Source: Lasiodiplodia sp. COLG20 | Lineage: Eukaryota > Ascomycota > Dothideomycetes > Botryosphaeriales > Botryosphaeriaceae | DNA length: 64,000 nt | Assembly: GCA_009801085.1 (NCBI GenBank) | Contig: VNWV01000002.1 | Coordinates: 2,046,001 to 2,110,000 of the forward strand | Direction of reading: 5' to 3' | Shown here: piece after piece, positions 33,098-45,937 of the stretch | Numbering within the stretch: the stretch's first letter is position 1 | How the letters are laid out: each line of letters begins with the position of its first letter | The notes under the pieces: model-generated | Seen by the model: the letters and a program-made list of their open reading frames with translations, nothing else | Database searches by the model: none | What the model was told of the DNA's origin: nothing | Made by a program: the position numbers and the translations under genes

Positions 33098-35807
33098 TTA
33101 CAAGGCCACGCCGCCCGGAGGAATCTTCGGCGGCTCCGGGGCGCCGCCGTCCTCCTTGCCTATCGACGTCGAGCCGGGCACGCTGCCAGGACCGGCGCCT
33201 TCGCGGTCGCCTTTGGAGCCGAAGTACTTGGTGAAGTCCTTGGGGTCGCCGAAAGGCCTCGGGCCAAGGATGCGCTCGAGGTCGTCGCGGCCGAGCATTT
33301 CCTTCTTCAGCAGCTCCTCGGCGACGAGCCCCACCTCGTGCTTCTTCTCGACGAGCAGGTCCTTGCACTGCTTGTAGGCCTCGTCGACGATGCGGCGCAC
33401 CTCCATGTCGATGTTCTTGGCCGTCTCCTCGGAGAAGGGCTTGTGCAGCTGCCCCTGCGTGTCGTCTTCGAAGTACAGGTAGCCGATCTTGGTCGACATG
33501 CCCCACTTGGTCACCATGGCCGTGGCCATGCGCGTGACCTTGTTGAAGTCGTCGGATGCGCCCGACGTGACGGTCTCGAAGTGCAGCTCCTCCGAGACAC
33601 GGCCACCGAGAGCCATGGCCATGCGGTCGACGAGTTGGTTGACATTCATGAGATACGTGTCACCAGTGGGGAGGTACTGGGCGTATCCGAGGGCACCGGA
33701 ACCACGGGGGATAATCGACACCTTGAGAAGGGGATCTGCATACTTGAAGTACCAGCCACAGATGGCGTGGCCTGCCTCATGGTATGCAACCGTCTTCTTG
33801 TCTTCAGGGGAGAGGACCATGGACTTCTTCTCCAGACCGCCAATTACACGCTCAATGGCTTGTTCAAAGTGCTTCATCTCAACACTTTCGGCGTGGAAAC
33901 GAGCAGCTGCGGCTTGGTTATTATCAAGGTTGCTTAATCAAGGATTGAAAGGATGGTGACTTACCAATCAGTGCAGCTTCGTTCACACAGTTGGCGATAT
34001 CCGCACCTGCGAAGCCAGGAGTAAGTGCTGCGAGACGGCCGGTAAGGAAGTCAATGTCCTCCTTGGTGACGATCTTCTTGAGATGCACACCAAAGATCTG
34101 CTTCCGGCCTTCCATGGTCGGCCGGTCAATGCCAATGTGCCTGTCGAAACGACCAGGACGCATAAGCGCCTTGTCGAGAACATCCGGTCTGTTAGTACCA
34201 GCAAGGACAACGACCTGCTCCGAGGTGTTGAAACCGTCCATCTCGGTCAGGATCTGGTTCAGCGTGCTTTCTCTCTCGTCGTTGCCACCGCCAAAGCTTT
34301 GCTTAGCTCTTGACTTTCCGATAGCGTCGATTTCGTCGATGAAAATAATGCAAGGCGTGCTCTTTCGCGCAGTGGCGAACAAGTCGCGTACTCTCGAGGG
34401 ACCAACACCAACAAACATCTCGACGAACTCGGAACCGCTGACACTGAAGAATGGCACTCCGGATTCACCGGCAGTGGCCTTTGCAAGCAGCGTCTTACCA
34501 GTACCAGGAGGACCAGAAAGAATAGCACCGCGGGGGATCTTAGCACCGAGCTTCTGGTAGACGCCGGGCTCCTTCAAGAAGCTGACGAATTCCATAATCT
34601 CCTGCTTGGCCTCGTCCATTCCGGCAACATCTGCGAACTTGACCTTGATGTCTGTCTCGTGGTTGAACTTCTTGGCGCGGCTCCTTCCCATGCCGAAGAT
34701 GCCACTGGAGCCTCCAGCGCCAGAGCCAGCACGTCTTGTCAGGAAGAAAATGGAACCAATCACCAAAAGCGTGGGGCCGAAAGACAAGATAGTGGCTATC
34801 CACGGCACCTCGTCAGAGTATGCAACCGGAATGCGTTCGCCTGCAGGGATGCCGAGGTCATCTTGGGCCTGGTCCATCTTCCTCTCGAAAGACTCAACAG
34901 AGCCAAGAGTAAAGTAGTAGTGGAAGTTGGGGTTCGTGGCGGGAGAATCGGGGTACATTGATCCAACGGCTTCCCGGTGGAGATAGACGCGGGCCCTCTG
35001 GCCGCTGACGACGACGACCTTCTCAACCAAGCCCTTGTCTAGGAAGGTGCTGCGGAACTCTTGCCATGTGATCTCCTTCGAGTTCTCTCCAGGGACGACG
35101 AGGCGGTATAGAAGGTATGCGACAAAAGCAGACATGAGCATGGAGCCCAGATCGAGGTTGATGTCGGCGATGGACGGCTGCTGACCAGTGGTTTTCTGCT
35201 TGCTCTTGTCCTTCTGCTGATTCCGTGGGCCGGGGTCGTGGCTGCCAGCCTTCTGTTGGGGTTCCTCATCGTGAGTCTTCTGCGGCTCGTCCTTCTCACC
35301 AAAAACAGCCTTGTCGGCAGCTCTCCGGGCCATGGTGGTGGTCATCCTCACAAGCTTGGCGGCGGTGCCCAAGTCCATGGGTGCGCCATCCTGCAGGTTC
35401 TTCATGATGTCGCGCATCTCTTGCGGGAGCCCATCCTTCTTGATTTCCTGAAAAGCGCGTTCTAGATCTCGACCTTGGGACCTCGGAAGGCCTTGCTTTA
35501 ACTTTTGCAGTAGGTTATCCATGGCTTGCTCCTCCTCGGGAGTGAGCTTGGAGAACCCCTCCTTGCCTGGCGAATTCGGGTTGAAATTGACCCTCTTGTT
35601 CGCATCATCCTTGCCACCGTCGCTGTTCTTCGGGTCCTTCGGATCTTTCGGCGGGATGCTGGCGTATGTTCTTATCCGTTGGTTGGAGAGGAGCGATCTG
35701 GAGATAGTCGGGGCGCATCGCGCGCGGGTGGCGGTGCGGGCGGTGGATGCGATGGCGGATCTCGATAAGCGGCCAAGGTAGCCTGACCGCAGCGCCAGGG
35801 TCGTCAT
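33098..35807 (-). CDS. Mitochondrial m-AAA protease subunit (AFG3/YTA12 family)
   Basis: Exons 33965-35807 and 33098-33906 give 883 residues, a normal length. The basic, Arg-rich N-terminus (ending near RTYAS) is a mitochondrial presequence. Two membrane helices (about 220-238 and 336-357) flank the intermembrane-space domain. The AAA+ module has Walker A GPPGTGKT (432-439) and Walker B IIFIDEID (487-494), with arginine fingers in RPGRFDRH. The zinc protease site HEAGH is at 657-661. The acceptor CCGCAG at 33907 is chosen because it yields [14 protein letters not shown], matching the family; an upstream AAG acceptor would add two Ala. The enzyme degrades misfolded inner-membrane proteins and processes ribosomal protein L32 in yeast. 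The C-terminus is Pro/Gly-rich and divergent. Confidence 0.97.
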
Positions 35808-38800
35808 GGTGGTTGTGGTGGGGAGGGTTCACGGGGTGGGATGAGGGTCTGTCGGAGGAGGGGAGAGCCTCGGCGATTCACCACCCACGCAATTGAGACG
35901 CGAGGACAGAAGCGTGGGAGGAGTTGGATGGCGAGCGGTCGAATGCGGCGGGTCTCTCTGACGCGATGACTTTCAGATCGAACGTCTGCCGCCCTCGGCA
36001 CCACGGTTGTTCCGCCCCTCTGCTTACTAAATCCCCGCCGACTCTCCGATTCTCGAACACCTACCGTTTATCAACAACTTCATCGCCTGCTTGTATTCGC
36101 CGAATTCTGCAGTCCCTCAACTCTTTTTGCCACCTCGAGAAATGGTTGCCGCTAAGCTCTTGCTCGCGGTACCATTCATAAGCTCACCGCCTTTTTTTTT
36201 TCTTCTTAGCCAATTCATGCACCAGCTAACTGCGTCCTTGTTGTCAGCAGCTGACCTTCAAGTAGTATGGCCGTTGGTCACATATTCGATGACAGCCTCA
36301 GTTTATGCACTGAAGTTGAAGCTCGAGTCAAGTACCTAGTCGTCAACTGTCACAGTCTCCAACATTCCAGGCAATTGGCTTCACAAAAAAGCGTAACCTG
36401 CATCTCAGCCCGACATCTTATCTGCAAAATCTCCCCCGCGATTTGGGAAATCCATGTCACGAGATGCTAGCGTCGGTGTAGAGGCTGAGGGTTGCAAAAT
36501 GCCCGTTGAGCCGTGACCTCAGATGATCCACTAATGTTAGCTTCTCACTCCGCTTAGTTGGAACAATCACTGGACAAACTGTTCTATTGTCTTCTGTAAA
36601 CCATGGCCATCTGCTGTAGCACACGAAACCTATTCGCCTCTGCTTAGATTCCGTCGCGACTATGAATCTTTACGCGTCTGAAGGCCACATGGTTTGCGAG
36701 ACGCGGAAGCTTTGAAGATTGACATCCGAGCAGTTGCATGGAGGAGGCAACGAGGTTTATGAATATTTGTGCTGCATTAACTCTCGTCCGCTGGGGCCTC
36801 TCTCACAACCTCACGCGTTCATTGCGTGGATCGTCGCCTGAACGGAGATGGCTACACTTCTCCTCCAGACCGTGCCCGATCCGCGCGCATCCGCTCACCA
36901 TGCAAAGAGGCAGATCAGAGCAGATCTGACCTGTTCTCGACCGCATTGCCAGCAGACCCTCTGCTCATCACCGAAGACGACGCTCCACCATCTCCAAACT
37001 CTCGCCTGCCTCACCTCCTGTCTCAACCCCACCGCCTTCGCACCCCTTGGCCTAGAACCTAAAAAGCTCGCGCCCTCATTTCGCCTATTTCCAGCCCTAT
37101 AGCGAACCTCTTTCGGGTGACGCGTTCTCTCGCGACCCACTCTCCCTTTTCGGGCAATCCCCCTCCCATGCATGCCATCCCAAGGACGCCACCGCCCAAG
37201 GATCTTGGTCTCGATTGCCGAGAGCTGCGCGGGACGCGATACAAGCAGATAGAACGGAGCGTTGAGAGAAAGACGGGTGCGCATCCAATTTCGCCAGCGC
37301 TAAACAATACGACACGCGCCACAGTAGCTAGCGGCGGGGAAGCGCTGACTTCGCTCGTGTTTTTTCTTCGAAAGGCTGCTGAAGAAAAAGGGACATCCCG
37401 GCTTGCGCCCACCAGACTAAAGGTTAGCAAACACGAGCGTCGTGAAGTGAAAAAGAAATAAGATCCTTCCCGCCCCCTGCTCGCCACCAATCACGCAACC
37501 GCATGCGCCGACCGTTCCAACCCCAACCTTGCAACACAACACAACAACACAAGCAAAGAACACATCCACTTAGCGCATGCCGATCCAACAACGAACACCA
37601 ACCTACCTGTTCCTTCGCTCGAGACCCTGTTTTCCAACCGTCAGAGCGAGCTGAGCAAACGAACATACACGCACACTAACCCCCAATCTCACCACCACGA
37701 GACATGATGCCCTCACCCATATCACCAGCCTCTTTCCATATTAAAACTATACCCCACCGAATCAGGCCTTCCAGGCCAGGCGTCCTCATCCAATTCCATC
37801 CAACGGACCCCGGTCCTCGCGTAGCGTGCCTACCCAAAACCCATCATCTCCGTTCCCGCCTCATCATGCTCACTACTAAATCCGTAACACCCCATGCACA
37901 CCCACCCCCCCATTTCCGTGCCTACGTACCCGTATGAAGAAGAAGATGAGCGCGTGTGCGTGGGCCACCCCCCCGCTTTGAAACACCCTTGTTCGTATCT
38001 TCAAAACAATATTTGTACACACATGTGAAAACAAGCGTTTCGCTCTGAGTATGACTCTGAAGCAAAGAATAGATCAAAATCAAGAAAACTCCAAGAAAAA
38101 ACCAAGGATTTGTCAAGGCGTGCGCGCGCGCAACGCCGGTTCCGCCTCATCATCAGCATCGTCATCATGATCATGACCATGATCATGATCGTAAACGGCC
38201 CTAACGAACGGCCGCGCGCGCGTGCGCCTCCTCTGCCTGCTCCGCCGCCGCGAAGCTAGGCGAAACACTTGCGTAGTTTGCCCGTGAAACACGCACCGAA
38301 GCACGGCCGGCAGGGCATTGACATTTGCTAAGTTACGATCCACGACTATAGCACGTCATTGCCCGATGGTCTCGAACCCGTGTTTCAAGATCGCAATCGG
38401 GAAGGGAGGGGGGAAAGAAAGAAGAAAGTCCCTTGGTGGTGGAGAGAACAAGAAGGGCATGAGACGGGCCATTTTGGTGCCCACTTTTCAAAAACGGTAT
38501 GAAGATCACGAAGATTGTGAAACAAGGGCTCCTCAAAAGTTCGACACCAGGAAATGGGCAGAGCGGGTGGGGAAGAGCGCACAATGATCGCCCTTCTTCC
38601 GCACCTGCATGCCCGTCTTCGTTTCCAACTATCTACAACCCCCATTCAGCGGAAGCGAATTCCACGATTAGCGGTGGCGGACAAGGGGAAAGCTAGTCAC
38701 AGTCTCTCCCCCCCTCCCGAGCCGAGAAAAAACAAAGTTGGTACCATCTCCACCACGTAAACCGCCGCGTGGCTGGAGAATCCGGTAATGAATCGAAAAA

Positions 38801-39524
38801 GGGTAACGGAGGAAAGGACATAAGTAGAAAAAACAGCAACGAAATCAAGGATTACAACGCCATCGTCGTGGTGTGATCATCAAAGAAACCGCTCCTGTCC
38901 TTTTTTGTAGACCCCTCCGAAACCCAGACCAGAAAAAACTCGTATAGACAAGATTTCCCTCCCTCATGCAGAGCATTAATGCGCGGCCGTTATTTACAAC
39001 AAGGCCTGCAAACCACCCCCCGCTCAAACTTTTTTGGTCGTAAAGTGGCGAACTAGGGTGCTTCTTGCGAATGCTCCTTGGAAGAAAAACTCAAAAAGAA
39101 GTGAAGGGTATAAAAAATCGCTGCAGCGCTCAGCGGCGCAAGGGTATAAACATGCGTGAGCCCCCCGAAAACCGTCCTTCTTCTGTAAAAGCATAAACAA
39201 AAAGCTTGAGAAAAGGGGGGCTTGAGAAAGTATTACACGACCTCTATACCAGAGAGTCAGGACCGGACGTATTAGGCCACGCGTGTAAAGGGATATTTTG
39301 GACAAAGAAAAAACAAGAAAAAGAGAAACACAAACGGCAGTGAGGAAGTGTTAAAACACTACGTTTAGAGAGGGAGAGACTGGTGACGGGTATCGAGTTA
39401 TCCAAATGCGGGTGATCTTCCATACCCTGAACCGTGATCCGTTACCCGATTGAAACGGAACACAGCTTGCAAAGTGCAATGGTGCTGCAAAAGTAAATAA
39501 AAGATATCGCAAAAAGAGGAGTCG
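35808..39524. other. 3.7-kb gene-free region
   Basis: The left part is the promoter of the m-AAA protease gene. Beyond about 36500 only short overlapping frames are seen. A CG-alternating tract lies near 38125-38133 and 38210-38223, and between them is a run of ATC/ATG-rich palindromic units (38146-38190). The segment 39030-39520 is A-rich and is the 3' flank of the Ser/Thr-rich membrane protein gene. Confidence 0.5.
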
Positions 39525-41784
39525 TTAAACATCTTCCGTGAACCGTGAACCACGTGAACCGTCGTGTGACGGGTGGCTTCGCCCTAGTGTACCACGACTT
39601 GAAGGCCTGACAGGTGAATCCGGGCTTAGGCTACCTCCGGATCCCCACAGCATCGAAGTATGCTGTCCCATCGGGCCTTGGTGCACTACTGGCGTCCGCG
39701 CTGGACTGGGCCGTATCGTCTCGACCGTCTCCTTGCCAGTTCCAGGACGGCGTGGCTCAGAACCTTCGGCGACAGCACCTAATCCGGCACCAGTCAAAGC
39801 TGCGGCTGCGCCTGGGGACATTGGTGGCGTATGGGTACCGTGACCACCGTAGAAACCTTGGCTGTCGCGATAGAACGATCCGGAAAACGTGTCGTTGGTC
39901 GCGTTGTCGTCGTCGAACGGATCTTCCGAGCTCATTCCCGGGCTGAAAGCGGATGGCAATTTGCGGCCCGATATACGCTGAAATCCTCGCTCTTGCGGTG
40001 GCTCCGGAGGCCCGTACTCTTTGCTCCCAGCAAACCGACCAAGCAATCCAGCCACGGGGAATGCGCTGCTGCGTTGTGACATCGTCTGACCAGCTCCACC
40101 AGCTCCACCAGGCGAAACGGGATCAGCAAAAGGATCCTCAGCGCCCGTTCCACCAGGACCAACCAATCGTTGGGATTGGGCATTCTTCTGCTTTTGCTTG
40201 TACCACTTGAGGAGAATCAATGCAATGATAAGCAAGACAGCCAAACCCGCGAGACCACCAACAATACCGCCAACGAGCTTGGCCGTGGGTGCGCCACTGC
40301 CACCATCATTGTCTGATGAGCTGTTCGCGCCTGATGTGCTTGTGCTGCCACCACCCGTAGCTGAGGGAGAACCGCCAAACAAAACGGTAGATTCTGTAGA
40401 CGAAGCTGCCGAAGATGTGGAAGATGACTCGGATGACGACGTCGACGATGATATTTCCGAAGACAAGAAAGATGAGCTCGCAGAAGGGCTCGCAGACAAG
40501 GTCTCAGAAATACTCGACAAGTTGGTCGTGGTAGGTTCAGTGTTGCTCGGCGAAGAAGTGGCAGATTCCGTGGCGCTCGGCGAGGATGTGGCAGCGACAG
40601 GCGACGAGGATCCGTTTACTGGCGAAGAAGTCTCTCCGGTGGGCGAAGAAGTGGCCTCGTTAGTTGGCGAAGAAGTCGTTTCGTTGGTTGGTGAGGAAGA
40701 TGCGCTTTCGGTCGGAGATGAAGTTTCTTGGCCAGTGTTCGAAGAAGATGCGGCGCCGAGTGGGGAAGAGGTTGCGCCACCGGTTGGTGACGAGGAAGCT
40801 TCGCTAGTAGTTGACGAGGTCGGCTCACCGGTTGGTGAAGAGCTTGCAGATTCAGTCGAACTTTCTCCTACGGTAGCCGCGCCAACAGGGATGTCCTCTG
40901 TAGTACTGGAGGACGATGACGTAGAAGGGCTTGCCGAGGCTGTTCGAAGAGATATCAGCAAAAGGCCCTTTCGTTTAGGATAAAAAATGAAACAAACCTG
41001 AAGACGTACAACTAGAGCTCGTCTCAAAGGGCACAGGTGTGTTTCCGGGAGTCATGGTGTTACCTGCTGCCGAAGAAAAAGTTGGCGTGCCAGCCGGTGC
41101 CGAAGGGGAAGAGGTCGGCGTGCTGACTGCAGCCGATGAAGAAGACGACGACGACGGCGTGCTCAGTGATGTCGAGGTAGAAGAGGAGGTCGGCGTCTGC
41201 GGTGTTGCAATGGATGAAGACGATGTGCTGCTCGTAGATTGCAACGAAGATTCGGTGGTTGATGACGAAGTTACCGGAGGCGTCGATTGCGAATTAAATG
41301 GATATGGGGGTACGGAAGGAACAGTGAGGTCGCTCGGAAAGGCAGGCACGCTTGGGACCTGAGGAAAGCTCGCCGTAGTTGTCAATGGCTCAGAGGAGGT
41401 TGACGAAGACGTGGGCGTTGACGAAATAGGCAGTCCAGCAGAGCTAGCTGCTACAACCGAGCTCATTGTTCTCACGCCAACAGTGCTTCCGTTTTGATCA
41501 ATTTGCCTCACGACGGTAACAATGGTAACTTCGCTTGCCTCCTCAGGGTCAAGCTCCTGCCGATGGATGAGCCTGTGGCGCAAGCCGAGCTTCCTATGAT
41601 CTCCCCGTCTCTCGCGCAACAATAGAGGCTCGTCAATGTGCGGCGCAGGGGTGGGCGTTGGAGAGCACTCCACCACCGTCTCCTTCATAATTTGCATGCG
41701 CCCAAAGCCATTTGCAGCTCTGTCGGCTGGGTGGATGCGACCTTGGTCGCGGTCGGTCCGCCGCCGCTTCGCCGGATTCTCCAT
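39525..41784 (-). CDS. Ser/Thr-rich (mucin-like) single-pass membrane protein
   Basis: Exons 40998-41784 and 39525-40939 give 733 residues. Residues about 1-118 are charged, with an Arg-rich start (NPAKRRRTDRD) and no signal peptide. Residues about 120-480 are almost entirely Ser, Thr, Pro and Ala with repeated SSPTxExTS units, expected to be heavily O-mannosylated if exposed. One membrane helix (KLVGGIVGGLAGLAVLLIIALILLKW, about 483-508) is followed by a cytosolic tail of about 225 residues with two DPF[AD]D motifs (EDPFADP, EDPFDDD). The layout resembles wall-stress sensors such as Mid2/Mtl1 or Msb2-type mucins, but there is no sequence signature for either. The lack of a signal peptide means reverse-signal-anchor insertion or a missed upstream exon. 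It is divergent from the alpha/beta-hydrolase gene. Confidence 0.8.
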
Positions 41785-43612
41785 GGCGGCGGCGGGGACG
41801 GGTTAGAACGAGTAGGAATCGCGAAGAGCCGTGGTTGCGCAATGTTGTCGGTGGTTGGGCCCGCGGGCGCTGTCCTGGCGGCCACGGGTGAAATTGAGGG
41901 TGGGCGGGTTTGCGAGCGGTAGCGAGAGGCCGTATTGGATGGTTGAAAGAAGGCAAAAGAGCGAACGTCGTCTTCCAGTCGATGGAGAATGGGTCTATGT
42001 ACGGGGCCTGGGGGAGAGGGAAACGAATGGACGCCAGTCGGTGCGGGACTGGCAGCGCTCTGCTCCTGCTTGGGGTCAACTCGATCGCCCTGAACTGTGC
42101 AGCAGGATCGGTGGAGGATCGGCGCGACGCACCTTAGATTACCTCAACGCTGCTGCATTTGCCTTTATGTACGGGGTGGGTGTTATGGGAGGGCGGAGGG
42201 TCGCGCAGGCGCCGTGGTGTTTGGTTGCGGCGGCCGTTCCACGCTGTGCGACGGAGAAAAGTGGACTGAGGTGGCTCGAGAGTGCCTTGTCTGAGGCTTG
42301 AAGGGTGGGAGCGTCTCAGACGTGCTTCGTCGTGGGGCCTCGCGCACTCTGGTGCGGTGCACGGGGGGGCGGGCTTGTCGACGTCGCGGGCGGGCCTCGC
42401 GCGAGAGAGGCGGAGCGAGCGAAGGGGAGCGTGGTGAGCGTTGCAGCGGATGTGGAGGATGGGAGAGCTTGGTGCGGGTACGCTGCTTGGCTGCTGTGGC
42501 CCGGCGCCGCTAGTGCAGACTCGGCCGCAATATAACTAGATCCCTGTCGGGGCCCGGTTCGCAAATTCATTACCCGCTCCAATTGCTGCTATGAATAGCC
42601 GTGCATGCGTGGGTGCCGGTGCTGCTAAATCCTAGCAGCACGCGATCGGGCAGGTAGCAGCCTCTGTGCGCTCCGCGGCGTGCGACCGGGCGGCCAGGCA
42701 AACACGGCGCTGGGGCGTGTGCGAGGTGTGTGTGGTGCGGTGCAAGCGGACACGGCAGCCGCAGCGAGGCTCTGTTGTGGCTCCAGCCTCTCCTCTCGCA
42801 CCGCGACGGGGAGACGGGGGCCGACGACGTGAAATTGCTGCAGCGCCCGCCGGAACGCAAACGGCTCGACTGCCCGGACGGGCATCCCAGCGCGCAGGCC
42901 TCCGCCGAGCAGGCCCGTCCAGGTTCCAGACGTCGCGACAACTGGCGCTAGCCGCTGCTTCACGCTTCACGATCACCGCGAAAAGCCAGCGATCTGCGCC
43001 CGCAGAGCCCGGCCGGCCGGCTGCTGTCCACGTCGCGCGGCACGCACGCAGGCACAGCGCACGCAGCCTGCTGCTGCCCCGGCCCTTTCCGCCCAGAATA
43101 GGCGGCGGCGCCGGCATGGGTACGAGTGGTGTTTGCGCGCTGCGTGACCCGGCCGGCGCCCAGGATGGCCAAACGGCGCCGCGTCTCCTGGCGATGAGTG
43201 GCCGGCCGCCTGCCGTAGTGCCGCAGGCGAGTGAAACACGGGCTGCTGCGCTCTTCTGCGCGCATGCGACCCGCCTCCAACCAGCGCGGGCCGTCTGGTT
43301 GCCTGCGACGTCATGGCGCACACCCTGCATCCGCCGACGGCTTTCGAGAAGAATCGTGCACCCTTCCCCGCAACACCGCCGCTCAGCCTCCTCACAGCCA
43401 TCCCGCTGCCGTGCGAAGCCCACGGCGACGCCGAGCACGCCTTGATCGCGATCGCCGCGCGTTTGTTTATGTTGCCTGCAAATATTCGCATGCCGAGTGT
43501 TGCAGCTCGTCCCGCAGCGCCGGTCGTCCGCAAGGAGACGGCGTGAGTTCGATCTCTGCCGTCATCGCGCCGTCACATTCCTCGCAAAGAACGCGATCGC
43601 CCGCCGAGAGCC
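41785..43612. promoter_or_regulatory. GC-rich divergent promoter region
   Basis: 1.8 kb between the start codons of the Ser/Thr-rich membrane protein (-) and the alpha/beta-hydrolase (+). It is GC-rich, so long overlapping frames are open on both strands (for example 42666-43445 + and 42632-43438 -). They are mirror shadows without domains and are not called. Confidence 0.5.
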
Positions 43613-45937
43613 ATGATGGAGAAGCCTCCCCCGCCGCTTCCGCCCCGCGGGCGCTCTGATACGATCCGTCAATCGCCCTATGGCGAGGCGCCGCCGCCGT
43701 ATGCGGAAACCGACGACCACTCCCATCCGCTGCATGTTCTGGCCACGCACGATCCACGCTCGTCCTCGACCCAGTCGCTCGTCCCCGCCGAGGACCAGGC
43801 TATGCGCGGCCGCCGCAAGCTGCTGCTCGTCTACATTCATGGCTTCATGGGCGACGAGACCAGCTTCCAGAGCTTCCCCGCACACGTCCACAACCTGGTT
43901 ACCGTGACGCTGAGCGAGACACATGTGGTCCACACCAAGATTTACCCCAAGTATCGAGCCAGGAATACAATAGAGTATGCGACGGAGCAGTTCAGCAAAT
44001 GGTCGGTAGCTTCACGCAGGGGCGCTAGCTTTGGTGTGCCAGAGGACTGATTGTACCCCAGGCTCACTCCTCACGCCGACGTTGATACCGACATTATCCT
44101 CCTGGGCCACTCGATGGGCGGCCTTGTGTCAGCTGAAGTGGTCTTGCTGCCTCCTCACGGCCCGGGCGCCTTCATGGGCCAGGCCTTTCGGCACCGCATC
44201 CTTGGTATCATAAACTTTGATGTGCCTTTCCTTGGGATGCATCCTGGCATCATTTCCGCTGGTCTGAGCAGCATCTTCCGTCCCGCTGAAGATAAATCCC
44301 CTGAGCACAATCCCCAACCCGCAGAGCAGTCCTACCATCCCCAGAACCACCCTTCTGCACACAGTAGCGTGAGCACACTTGATCTGGGCCCACCCCTTCG
44401 GAACGACACCCTCTTCTCTACTAACCCTAATGATCCAAACTATAATCCCCGCTTTGACAACGACGTCATACTTCCGGTGCGCAAAGGCTGGGAGAACGCC
44501 TTGCACTTCTTTGCAAAACACTCAGATGGCCTCGTGCAAGCCTCAAGGCAATATGTCAAGTCTCACCTTGAGTTTGGCGGCACTATGGCGGACTATCCTG
44601 GCTTGAACAAGAGATACAAGCGTGTCCGTGCCCTCGAAGAAGAGGATGAAGCAAAGAGAAGAGCAGCCGTTGCCGTTGTGGGACGCAATCCTCCCTCGGT
44701 TCCACGTGTGCGTTTTGTAAACTTCTACACGGCTAGTACCGGCCGTCCCAAGAAGGCAAAAACCCCTGAGCCTGGGGTCGCCTCCAATGACTTTGGCATG
44801 TCTGATCTTAGCCTTGCTTCGTCCAGTCAGGATCCGCGGTTGAGTGTTAGCCATTCCCAGTCTATAAGCCCACGGATCTCAATCGAAGAACACGAAGACA
44901 GCGAGCAGTTGAGCATGCAAGTGTCACCAAAGGCAGAGGAACTCCGGCAGATCTCCCCAGCCCCTCTCAGTGACCACGATCTGACTCCAACTCACTCGCT
45001 AAACCAAGAGCCCTCAGAGGCAGCAGGTGTATCTCTCTCGGGTATACCAGAACCCCCAGCCGAGCCTCCGCTCCCAGACTTGGAGGCTTGCCCAGATGCA
45101 GAATCTCGCAAGGCTGCTATGAAGCAGCATGAACAAGCTCTCAAGGATTACAAGCGTGCTGTGAAGGATCGCAATGCTTTGATCAAGCAACGGACGAAGG
45201 AAGCAGAGAAACTAGCAAAGGAAGCTAAGAAAGAGGAGAAGAGGAAAGCCAAGGAAGCCAAAGCCAGAGAAGAAAAGGAGCAAGCTAAACAGGCACATCC
45301 GGAGAGCCAGAAGTCGGGCGAAGAGCTCCGGCTCGAAAAGGAAAGACAGCGCATGGAAGCCGAAGGCCAGCGCATGGCAGAGGCGGAACGGGAGCGCATG
45401 AAGGCTCAGCGGAAGATGCTTGGCTTGCCCCCGGAGGAGGAAAGCTCGGAGACCGTGCAGGAAGAGAAGCAAGAGGAGCCGGTGGAGCTCGAAAAGCCGA
45501 CTGCCCTGGAGCCCTCGCGGTCACGCTCGGCGAGCCCGTCGGCCTCTCTATCTCCTTCTCAACATCGCAGGGGGTCTTCACAAGCTTCCTCGTATCATCG
45601 CAGAGGCTCCTCGCAGGCTACCTCTTATCGCCGAGAGTCTTCGGAGGTCACCTCCCCTCGTCGCAGAGACTCTTCGCAAGCTACCCCAGGGAAGAAGAAG
45701 AAGGACCGCAAGTTCTGCGTTTTGCCTTCAAAGGACCCGCGTACCGGACAGCGTGATCCCGCCTGGATACGTGTGTTCATGGAAGGTTTTGACGAAGTTG
45801 GCGCTCACTGTGGGCTGTTCTTCGTGAGCGAGACCTACGAACGCCTCGTTGGCGAGGTGGCTGAAAAGATCGAACGCTGGGTCTTAGAAGATGTGAGCGA
45901 GCGAGCCGTGAGGGAATTAGAGAGTCAGGTAATTTGA
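43613..45937 (+). CDS. Alpha/beta-hydrolase (DUF676-type lipase/esterase) with coiled-coil tail
   Basis: Exons 43613-44001 and 44062-45937 give 754 residues; the intron (GTCGGT...CCCCAG) joins KW to LTPHAD. A Pro-rich N-terminus precedes the hydrolase core: LLLVYIHGFMG (oxyanion-hole region, about 71-81) and the nucleophile elbow GHSMGG with Ser147. A linker of about 200 residues is followed by a Lys/Glu/Ala-rich coiled coil (about 488-600). Four 11-residue Ser/Arg repeats come next (45560-45691). The conserved C-terminal block is KFCVLPSKDPRTGQRDPAWIRVFMEGFDEVGAHCGLF. The core predicts serine-hydrolase activity on lipids or esters. The catalytic Asp and His cannot be placed with confidence, and the tail suggests scaffolding or membrane association. 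Confidence 0.87.
45560..45691 (+). repeat. Four 33-bp coding repeats in the hydrolase tail
   Basis: Each unit encodes an 11-residue variant of HRRGSSQATSY (HRRGSSQASSY, HRRGSSQATSY, RRESSEVTSP, RRRDSSQATP). Basic-Ser-Ser phosphorylation sites are repeated. The units have diverged at DNA level, so the expansion is not recent. Confidence 0.8.

Noticed and set aside
40198..40983. 261-codon acidic open frame on the plus strand
   Set aside because: Exact antisense shadow of the Ser/Thr-rich coding repeats of the membrane protein gene.
42632..43445. Two overlapping frames of about 260 codons on opposite strands
   Set aside because: Mirror-image frames in very GC-rich DNA, no domain, Arg/Ala-rich composition; this is promoter DNA.
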